Assembly (NCBI GenBank): GCA_019677205.1
Contig: JAAMXY010000156.1
Span: 1 to 64,000, forward strand
DNA from: Pinguiococcus pyrenoidosus
Taxonomy: Eukaryota > Sar > Pinguiophyceae > Pinguiochrysidales > Pinguiochrysidaceae
Direction: 5' to 3'
Length of the DNA: 64,000 nt
Shown here: positions 1-7,548 of the stretch, piece by piece
How positions within the stretch are numbered: position 1 is the first letter of the stretch
Layout: each line of letters starts with the position of its first letter
Made by a program: the position numbers and the translations under genes
The notes under the pieces: generated by a model
Database searches by the model: none
Seen by the model: only the letters and a program-made list of their open reading frames with translations
Told to the model about the DNA's origin: nothing

Positions 1-99
1 CGCGACGAGAAAGGCAACGCCGACGCGGAAGGCGAAGCAGAAGCAGAAGGCAAAGACCAAGACCTCGGCAAGAGACCTGCGCGAAAGAGGAACATCTAA
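1..99 (+). CDS. C-terminal tail of an unidentified protein (partial)
   Basis: Frame 1 is open from the first base to a TAA at 97-99 and gives 32 residues rich in Lys, Glu, Asp and Ala, ending in a basic cluster (KRPARKRNI). An A/T-rich stretch follows immediately, as expected of a 3' UTR. The composition is that of a disordered, possibly nuclear, C-terminus, but no domain is visible and the start lies outside the window. It could also be chance, since the frame is short. Confidence 0.5.
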   Translation, partial: RDEKGNADAEGEAEAEGKDQDLGKRPARKRNI

Positions 100-574
100 A
101 ATAAACATTACAAAAGCTTCAGAAATAAAATTTATTTTGGACAGGGCAAGGCGAGCCTAGACGACCTTTACAACACAATACAAGGACAAAAAGGAAACAA
201 ATCTTAAACTAATTTTACAAATTAAACAACCATTTCAAAACTATTTCAAAACACAAACACGCACAACCTCCGAACTCCTTGAAATACTCGAGCCGCAGGC
301 GACTTCCAGTCGAATCCAGCAAAGGTTACTAGTATCGAAACTGAGTTTTCCAGGACATATGCCGTGTTGATATTTGGAAATTTCAAGTTTTCATATGTTC
401 GCCATCATCTACATACATCTATAGACATATGTGGTAAATCCATTTTTACACCAACTCCGTCAATTTGAACTGAAGCTGTAGAACGCAATCCCGGTCGTTC
501 GGGAGAGACGATCCCGCAGATCCGCCTCTACGTTTCGTCATTTCCGGTTCCAGGTTCGGGTCGCGCCGACGTCT
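100..574. other. Intergenic, A/T-rich
   Basis: The first 350 bases are clearly more A/T-rich than the rest of the window and hold no open frame of note. I see no RNA gene, repeat or clear promoter element. Confidence 0.5.
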
Positions 575-874
575 TCAGTCTCTCTTTCTCTCGACACGAA
601 GCGTTGTTTCTCTAGTTTTTTTTCTGTTTTTTTTTTTCCCGCACATCTCGATCGGCAATCCCGGCTTCGCCGTCACTCCACTCTCCACCGCATCCGGCGC
701 CATCTGCACCAATTCCTGTTGGACTGCGGCTGTCAGGACGGACAGCTCTCGGGACCGAATGTCCTCGAGTACCTGGAGGTCTTCGGCGGCAAATGCGCGG
801 CCAAGTGGGCAGGTACTCGATGTCGAACACCCTTGGTCAAGGTACCTCAGTTGCCAAAGCCTCCGTCTTCCCAT
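575..874 (-). CDS. Possible last exon of an unknown minus-strand gene
   Basis: The minus frame ending at 575 contains a protein-like helical stretch (AAEDLQVLEDIRSRELSVLT, then a Gln/Glu-rich segment) followed by a basic tail containing GKKKNRKK. The part nearest 874 is less convincing and may be intron. It would overlap the 5' exon of the plus-strand hydrolase gene at 759, so the two models compete unless they are overlapping divergent genes. No family recognised. Confidence 0.3.
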   Translation of the reverse strand: MGRRRLWQLRYLDQGCSTSSTCPLGRAFAAEDLQVLEDIRSRELSVLTAAVQQELVQMAPDAVESGVTAKPGLPIEMCGKKKNRKKTRETTLRVERKRD

Positions 875-2477
875 TCACGTGCATCCGCTGTGTCTACAAA
901 GCATGAAGCCGCGGGCGGTCATGTACCTGCGGCAAAGGACGGCTATGCGGCGCTGGTGGAGGCCGTGATCCGTCCGCAGAGGGCTGTATACAAGGTGGCG
1001 AGATGCGTGGACTGTGCTGTGCGGTGAAGATCCGGCGCCTAAGCGTTTTTCGATGGGCCGCTTAGGAGTCGGATCTTGGGCCGAGGCTGCAGAAGCTGAA
1101 GAAGAGGGGCTCCTACGGCTCCAGAAGCGCGTTCTACGTGCGCAGAGATGACTTCTCGCTGCTGAACAAGCGAGGCCTACTGATCAGGTGCGTCTTCCCC
1201 AGCAAGCCCACCGCGGACTTTGGTCCCTAAGAACACGGCCGCTCGGGATAGATGCTCCATGTGGACGCCGACTGAGTTCGCCAAGACGGCGCAGGCGTCA
1301 CCAGAGAGCAGAGACAAGTCGCGGACGCTGATCCGCAAGCTGTCGTCCTTCATGTCGCCTCGCAACCGTCGCCGCTCGGTGAGCGACGTTGGCGTGGAGT
1401 GTGTGGGGAAAGAGGAGTTCGAGGACGACGAGGAGCTGCAAAGACCGCCGTCTTTCGCGTCGCTGCTGCAGATGGGCAGAGATGACGACGTTGACGAGAA
1501 GCTCATGCGCCGCTCCGAGTCCACGCTGTTGGAACCCAAAACGCTGTGGGTGCAGGGCAAGAACGCGCAGATTCGAGCGCGGCTTGAGCAGCTCGAGAAC
1601 GAGGATGGGTAGGTTTCTCGACAAGTTCCTTGCCTTCCACCGCATTCGTGGTGTTTATCACAGGTGCTTGCCCAAAGGCTGCCGGTCGTGGTGTTTCTCC
1701 ATGGGAACTCCAGCTCCCGACTGGAGGCAGTGCGGAGCAGCGTCTTCAAGACGGTGTCCAGCTTGGGAGCATGCCTATGTGCTTTTGACTTCTCGGGTAC
1801 GAGCTCCTGCAGCAAACACCGCTTCAGGTCCAAATTGGGAGCGAACAGGGGCCACCTCCTCTAGCCCTTGCTCTTTCTTTTCATATATCTAAGCCCTCCC
1901 CCCCCCCGGCAACTCCTTTTCCCTCATGCTAGGATCAGGAATGAGTCAGGGAGAATATGTCAGCCTTGGGGATCGAGAGAGCGAGGATGTTCGCGTCGTT
2001 GTGCAGTTTTTGACGAAGCTCGGTAGCCTCCGAGGCCCCAGCAGCGACGCAGAAAGCGAGGGAGCGAAAGATGGGCATTCCGGGAGAAGGCGAGTTGTGC
2101 TCTGGGGAAGAAGCATGGGAGCGGTGTCCGCCCTGCTGTACGCGTCGCGCTACCACGAAGACCACCGGCTGTCCGGCATGATCCTGGACTCCCCCTTCAC
2201 AAGCTTTCCAAAGCTGGTCGAGGATCTGACGAAGCTGAAAGTCACCGCGTGCATTCCCAGCTTCGTTCCTCGGCTGCTGCTCTGGTTCCTGGCAAGGACC
2301 GTTTCCGCGAAGACCAGCACGGACACGGGACTCGGCGCGGGCAACTTCGGAGCACAGCAGCAATCAGGTATGAAAGACAGGCGCTGGAAGAAGTTGTTTG
2401 GCGCAGAGGTCACACGAGCACCCGTGCGGAGCAGGGAAACGCCAAGGGTCGCACAGGTCCGGCGACAGCTTCGATGA
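759..2477 (+). CDS. Alpha/beta hydrolase (serine aminopeptidase S33 / ABHD17-like)
   Basis: Proposed exons are 759-812, 902-994, 1066-1187, 1252-1608, 1678-1796, 1933-2367 and 2407-2477, which sum to 417 codons in frame. Visible family marks, in order: AALVEAVIRPQRAVYKESDL, the segment RDDFSLLNKRGLLIRCSMW, the strand-turn LPVVVFLHGNSSSR (oxyanion-hole region), DFSGSGMSQGEYVSLG, and the nucleophile elbow GRSMGAV carrying the catalytic Ser, followed by ILDSPFTSF. Between RGLLIRCS and the HGNSS strand lies a roughly 110-residue Ser/Arg/Glu-rich insertion that looks disordered. The expected C-terminal Asp and His of the triad are not found: the frame stops soon after the lid region. Either later exons are missed or the protein is truncated. 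The 39-bp intron 2368-2406 is optional, since reading through keeps the frame. Probable esterase or depalmitoylase-like enzyme; substrate unknown. Confidence 0.75.
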
Positions 2478-3260
2478 TCTTGCGGGGCAGGCCGTGGACC
2501 TTGTCAATAACTTGGACGCACTTGGAGAGGTACTCGGAGAATGCGCCACGTCGATTGTTCGGCTCAGAAGGAATTCTCACTTGAATGGTCGTGAAAGGCA
2601 CAACAAGTGCGTCTTCAACTACCTCTGGTGATTCTGACAGCGGACGGTGACACAACGGTACCGCCCCATCATGGAAGAGAGATCTTCGACGTCCTCAAGC
2701 GGACAGCGCCGGTAGGATCCATTTTTCATGCGGTACTTCGAATCCCTTTCCAGCTGTCTTTTGGTTTGATGTAGCATCCCGTAGGTCGCTCTCGCGAGCT
2801 TCTCGGGCACGCATAACTCCACAAGACCCGCAGCATGCTACGCAGCGGTCAGCGTGGTCCTTCGAGCGCTTCTCGCTCCGACCGGTGAAGCACCTACCAA
2901 AAGCTTGGAATGGGGCCATCTTCCTTGGCCGCTTCCGCGGTGGCAAGAAAGCTGCGCAGATGAGGTTGCGACCGCGCACGACGTGTGCGCCGCGTTGGAT
3001 GCGATCGAGGTACGTGGGCTTGCCACGAGCCGCTTCGTGCTGGAGGCAAAGAACACCGCAGGTTCGTACTGATGCTCATCAATCCCGCAGGCTCTGATCA
3101 CAAAGACCGCGGATCGTCGGAGAATCGTTGTCGAGGTAGAAGTTCCCGATGAGTATCGATCGCGTGCTTCTGGCAAGCCTTCGGTACGATGTAAATCACA
3201 GAGAAAAGAGACTGCCGAGGCTCCGAGCTTGAAAAGAGAGGAACCTGCTTGAGTCACGTA
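2478..3260. other. Ambiguous region with protein-like exon fragments on both strands
   Basis: No single model closes. On the minus strand four consecutive stretches look coding: near 3200-3085 (ILIGNFYLDNDSPTIRGLCD), 3065-2900 (GKPTYLDRIQRGAHVVRGRN), 2837-2650 (LARATYGMLHQTKRQLERDS) and 2635-2460 (VPFTTIQVRIPSEPNN, then YLSKCVQVIDKVHGLPRKII). On the plus strand 2854-3009 joined to 3091-3253 through a GTACGT...CAG intron (3010-3090) also reads well (AHDVCAALDAIE, then ALITKTADRRRIVVEVEVPD, stop at 3251-3253). I recognise no family in either set. At most one of the two strands is likely to be right. Confidence 0.3.
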
Positions 3261-3617
3261 GGCATGATGCCTTCTACGACTCTCTCCCGCTCATTTGTTC
3301 CGCCTTCGAGAAAAGGAATGCCACACCGCCTATTTGGGTCAAGCGGCTCCATCCTCTCTGTACCTGTGCGACGCTGGCGTACGGCCACTGCGCACTGCAC
3401 GCGGTGGATCGCGCTCAGGTTCTGCTAAATGCGAAGCGGACCCGAGCTTGTCCAACGGCATCATTGCCTCTCCGTGCAGCCCATCATGCCGCAGCAGATC
3501 TGTTCTGTAAATGCTTGCCCAGCGTCTTGGAGCGTCGGAGGCTTGCTTCGCCGTCTGGCTCGGGTGGAGGCGCAGTTGCATCACATCGTCGTTCATCATC
3601 CTTGCGCGGCAACCTTG
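3261..3617. other. Intergenic, probable 3' flank of the anoctamin gene
   Basis: No convincing exon. The long open frame that runs on the plus strand from 3429 is the antisense shadow of the anoctamin gene. Confidence 0.4.
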
Positions 3618-6293
3618 TCAAGAGACGTCCTCAGATTGAGATACGTGCCTTCGGGAGGGGAGCACCGGGAGGAAATCACGAATGTGCTGGGCATCGATGC
3701 TGTCTTCGTCTTCTTCACGGTGGTCCGCGCCGACGCGTGCCAGGTAACGCTCCGCTTCTTTTTGTCCGACAAGGAGCGCTTCCTCGAAGTTGTCGTCGTC
3801 GGTGGCCTCTCTCATGATGACCCTGCGGCCCAGGTAGTCCTGGCGCATCTCCTGTATCTCTGTGTCCGTGGACATGTCGGGCACGGCGATCTCTATCACG
3901 TACATGCAGGTGAACACGAAGTACTGGAAGATGATGAACGTCCACAAGCGGCCTTCGGTGGTCCAGTGGATATCCCAGATCGTGTCAAACACGAAGCAGA
4001 TGAGCGCGGCGTTGGTGATCACACTGGCGATAGCCAGCGTCTGGAAGATGAGGAGCCACGAGCCGATGGTGTCCGCGGGCCTCGGCATCGGCCGCTGAAG
4101 CACTTTCAAAAGTCGCAAGGCGTCGAATCTCATTTCGAAGTAGTTGTTCAGCCACGCCATAAACGGCGCCGCCGGCAGCGCCGCGGCGAAGAGCACCACG
4201 TACCCAAACTGGACCGCAAGCTCCAGGTAGTCGTCAAGCGTGCCGCCATCGTTCGGTTCCTGCTGCGCCTCAAACTCACACACCGATATCGTCTCCAGCC
4301 CCGACCCTTCCATGTCGTCCAGGAGCTTGTTCACCCGGCGCTGCGCTTTCAGCAGGGGCACCACCGTCTCGAGTATGTTTCCCACCGTGATGTCCACGGT
4401 GAAGATGCAGGCCATGTTGATGGCCAGGGCGTCCATGCAGCTGTTCAGACCGCAGGTGCCCTCGAAGCGCAACTGCGCGAAGGCGATGTAGAAGAAGCTG
4501 GAGTAGTTGTTCACGAACTGGAATGCGAAGAGCTTGAGAATCAGGGCATTCTCATACTCGTCATGGGTGCGATGGTTCTCGGCCTCGTTCAGTTGCTCGG
4601 CCACTTCGCGGTACCAGTAGTTGAGCACCAGGATACTAAGGGCGTTGAGCAGCGACGCCGCGACCGGCGCCACCGTCACTTGTACACTGTTGCCGGAGGA
4701 GATCAAGTAGAAGCGCATGGCGAAGATGGCGGCCACGACCGTGATCACGATCAAGATCATGCAGGCCACGGAGCAAATGGAGTAGAGGCTCCGGCGGCGC
4801 TTCGTCCGGGGCGGGTAGTAGATCATGGGAAGTCCCGTCACGGGGGATCCGATCTCCTCTCCGTAGAACTCCGGCCTGGCGCGCGACACTTCGCTTCCCT
4901 TCGTTCCCCACTTCATGGCCGTCTCCGCCTCCTTCCGCTTCCAGAACTCCAGCATGACGATGGCCCAGCAGCAGAGAAACACGATGAACACCGGCACGGA
5001 CGCCGCCTGCGTCGTCATGGTGCTCAGCACGTTGGTCTGGACCGCCAACCCGACGGCGGCCGGCGCGGACAGATGCACCGTGTAGTGCTGGATGAAGCAG
5101 AAGTACAGCGCCACTTGCTCGCCGAAGTAGTGGCGCACCAGTTCCAGATGCTCGGCTCCCTTCCACGGCCAGCGGCACCAACTGATCCACACCTGCGACA
5201 GCACCTGCACCTGCTGCGCATCATGAAGTGGAAAGTGCGCGACCAGGCCAGCGCTGTCTTCGCTGGTGTCCTTGGCCTCGTGCACAAGATTGATGTGCAG
5301 CAGCGCGCGATTCGACAGCATCTCCTGAAAGATCTTCAGGCGCAGGCTGCCAGAGAACGGATGCTTGGCCACGCCGATGGTGGCGCGGCTCTCCACCTTG
5401 AACAGCTCGTGGCGCTCGTCCTCGCGGTCGTACTCTCCGTAGATGTAGCTGTAGGGGTCGAACTTGCAAAGGTCTCTCCGCGGGTTGGGCAAGATGGGCT
5501 CGATGAGGAAGCGTCGCGGATCTTCCGGGTCTCGCAGCCCCGCTTGCGCCCTGGCGCGCAGCTTCTCCGGGTCCGTCTCCAGACTGATGTTCACCAGGTC
5601 GGCCACCATCTTCACCACCTGGAGCGGCAGACGGATCTTCACGAACACGCGCTCGCGACTGGTGGACCAAAACAGCTTGAGCTGCAGGCCGAAGCGCCGC
5701 ATCCGCACCAAGATCTGCGTCGCTTTGGGCCGCAGGGCGTCCACAGGCGCGGTCTCCGCAGACGGTTCCAAGCCTGGCGCCGGAGCGAATACCAGCACGT
5801 AGTCGAAGCCGTAGCCTTCGTTGGTGAACTTTGCTAGCGCACTGCTGTCCGTCCAGGTGGCGTAGACGTCGTTGTCGAGCAGGCTGGCGTCCGCCGCAGA
5901 CCTGCCACGCTCTCCGGAGCGGACCACGGTCGGCAGTGACAGCTTCATATCTCTGCGGCGCTTCCGCGTCTTCCGTCTCACGGGCTCTGGATTCGTCTCC
6001 AGTTCTGAATGCTCACCGGGCGCTCCTGTGCTCCGCCTAAGGCTTCGAGGAACCCGACCGATCCAGCGCGGGAAAAGGGCCCCTCGCACGTCTGAGTGCC
6101 AGCGCTTCTCAGGTGTAAGCAGAGAGCAGCCGGGCGCCAAGGGAGGCCATCGAGCTTTGGGATGTTGACCACCCAGCTCGTCGAGGTGCGGCTTGAAAAG
6201 CTGTGAAGATGTTGAGGACTTCGGGCGGAGCGGACGAGGTTTTTTTGAAGAGACGGAGGGAAGGTCGGGCGCCAACCGAGAATCTCCCCACAT
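3618..6293 (-). CDS. Anoctamin / TMEM16 family membrane protein
   Basis: Uninterrupted frame of 891 codons. The first ~115 residues are basic and disordered-looking; a later Met (5946-5948, starting MKLSLPTVVRSGERG) may be the true start. The middle carries a cytosolic domain, then at about residue 380 the family entry segment EQVALYFCFIQHYT, a TM segment with VLSTMTTQAASVPVFIVFLC, the highly typical NNYSSFFYIAFAQLRFEGTC (about residue 595), and several further hydrophobic segments near the C-terminus (for example YVVLFAAALPAAPFMAWLNN). TMEM16 proteins are dimeric Ca2+-activated chloride channels or phospholipid scramblases; which activity applies here cannot be told from sequence. The order of hydrophobic segments and overall length fit the family (usually 700-1000 residues). 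It has no intron, unlike most neighbours. Confidence 0.88.
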   Translation of the reverse strand: MWGDSRLAPDLPSVSSKKPRPLRPKSSTSSQLFKPHLDELGGQHPKARWPPLAPGCSLLTPEKRWHSDVRGALFPRWIGRVPRSLRRSTGAPGEHSELETNPEPVRRKTRKRRRDMKLSLPTVVRSGERGRSAADASLLDNDVYATWTDSSALAKFTNEGYGFDYVLVFAPAPGLEPSAETAPVDALRPKATQILVRMRRFGLQLKLFWSTSRERVFVKIRLPLQVVKMVADLVNISLETDPEKLRARAQAGLRDPEDPRRFLIEPILPNPRRDLCKFDPYSYIYGEYDREDERHELFKVESRATIGVAKHPFSGSLRLKIFQEMLSNRALLHINLVHEAKDTSEDSAGLVAHFPLHDAQQVQVLSQVWISWCRWPWKGAEHLELVRHYFGEQVALYFCFIQHYTVHLSAPAAVGLAVQTNVLSTMTTQAASVPVFIVFLCCWAIVMLEFWKRKEAETAMKWGTKGSEVSRARPEFYGEEIGSPVTGLPMIYYPPRTKRRRSLYSICSVACMILIVITVVAAIFAMRFYLISSGNSVQVTVAPVAASLLNALSILVLNYWYREVAEQLNEAENHRTHDEYENALILKLFAFQFVNNYSSFFYIAFAQLRFEGTCGLNSCMDALAINMACIFTVDITVGNILETVVPLLKAQRRVNKLLDDMEGSGLETISVCEFEAQQEPNDGGTLDDYLELAVQFGYVVLFAAALPAAPFMAWLNNYFEMRFDALRLLKVLQRPMPRPADTIGSWLLIFQTLAIASVITNAALICFVFDTIWDIHWTTEGRLWTFIIFQYFVFTCMYVIEIAVPDMSTDTEIQEMRQDYLGRRVIMREATDDDNFEEALLVGQKEAERYLARVGADHREEDEDSIDAQHIRDFLPVLPSRRHVSQSEDVS

Positions 6294-6830
6294 TCGAACC
6301 GGGGGCCACAGCGCGCTGAGCGGCTATCGTTTGGCAGGGACTACGACCTCTCGAAAGGTGCGGGAAACGGTTGGGAGACACGGAGAAGCTGTAGCATAGG
6401 CGAGACTGCCTCGGAGCGCAAGCAACGGGTGGACAAGCAACGCTTGGAGGGAGCAGGAAGCTTTCTTGTTTGGCGCATACCAAAGCGGCATCCCAAGCGT
6501 CGCTGCCGGGAATGCCGGATCCGCCGATCACCGCTATCCGCTATTACGCTCTCATTCGAGGGGATAGCACGGATCCGATGTCGGAACACCTCTGATTTGT
6601 CAGTTCGTTGACAGCTTCTTTAGGATTGAAACTCCATAAAAGTAAAATGTAAAACATTTTTATAACGATGGCTTCTCTGTTCGTCCCGAACCACGCCCGC
6701 AGGTATGAAGATCCCGCTTAAAAATGGAGGGCTGGGCGACAAGCGCCGCTCTCTGCGCAGATCTCTGGGTCCTTCAGGCCTCCATACCTCCTCCACACGT
6801 GCTTGACGAGCTCATTTTGCCTCGAGCCCC
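6294..6830. other. Intergenic between divergent anoctamin and Sm-F genes
   Basis: Probable shared 5' region. The part around 6610-6670 is A/T-rich (TAAAAGTAAAATGTAAAACA) and could hold a core promoter for Sm-F. An ATG at 6668 opens only a short frame that does not join in phase to the Sm-F exon. Nothing else seen. Confidence 0.4.
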
Positions 6831-7301
6831 ATGCCGGTGAGAAGAATGCCACGAATGAGAATCCGTGGAACGCCGCAGAGGCACTAAAAGCGTCGTCTGT
6901 GTTTGCCAGGACATCAATATAGTGAACCCGAAGCCGTTCTTGAGCAGCCTTGTTTCCAAAAAGGTCTGCGTGCGACTGAAGTGGGGAATGGAGTACAGAG
7001 GGGTGCTTCTTTCCGTGGACTCGTACATGAATGTCCAGGTAAAGGGTGTTTCCGTCGGAGGGCCCATGATGCCTTAGAGCTCTTTTCCTGCTTGTCACTA
7101 ACAAGTGCATCTATCTGCGTGTGTTCCTCGCAATAGCTGGCAGACACGGAGGAGTACATTGACGATCAGTTCGCTGGGGTGTTGGGAGAGGTCATGATTC
7201 GCTGCAACAACGTGATGTATATTCGGGAGGCCCCCGAAGACGACGGGAATGGAATGCAGCAGGAGGAGAAGGAAGCAGGAGAGGAGGAGACCGCGGCATG
7301 A
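6831..7301 (+). CDS. SNRPF: Small nuclear ribonucleoprotein F (Sm-F)
   Basis: Exons 6831-6836, 6910-7038 and 7137-7301; the first exon is only ATG CCG before a GTGAGA donor, and all joins keep frame. The product is about 99 residues. It starts [16 protein letters not shown] and contains the Sm1 motif ([20 protein letters not shown]) and the Sm2 motif with [11 protein letters not shown], both typical of SmF. The acidic Gln/Glu-rich tail ends at TGA 7299-7301. SmF is one of seven Sm proteins forming the ring on U1, U2, U4 and U5 snRNAs, so it acts in pre-mRNA splicing, consistent with the intron-rich neighbourhood. The tiny first coding exon is inferred from phase; an unseen upstream start is the main uncertainty. 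Confidence 0.9.
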
Positions 7302-7548
7302 GCAGTGCGCTACCGGCTCAGCACTGCTAGCATCGGGATAGTGTCCTACGGCGATATTGTGACATTGTGATATTGTGATAGTGTGATTGTGTCAGAACTT
7401 GATGAAGTGAAAAGGTGACGGTTGTGATGATGTGTGGCGATGTGACGATGTACGGAGGAACCGAGTGCGTCGGATCTAGGAGCAGAAGGGACCAGCAGGT
7501 CCCTCTCGGCCGAGCCCTGAGGGCAATCTAGAAGATGCTGATTCGTCT
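7302..7548. repeat. Intergenic with degenerate GTGAT-type simple sequence
   Basis: Between the convergent Sm-F and USP genes. From about 7357 to 7455 the sequence is built from imperfect copies of GTGATATT/GTGATGAT, for example gatattgtgacattgtgat. No open frame. Confidence 0.6.

Noticed and set aside
2619-2822. Continuation of the hydrolase gene through 2480-3260 on the plus strand
   Set aside because: No frame there supplies the expected Asp/His blocks, and the joins tried did not keep phase with the elbow exon.
3429-5837. Plus-strand open frame of 802 codons
   Set aside because: It is antisense to the anoctamin gene and has the same His/Val/Arg-rich shadow composition; no family resemblance.
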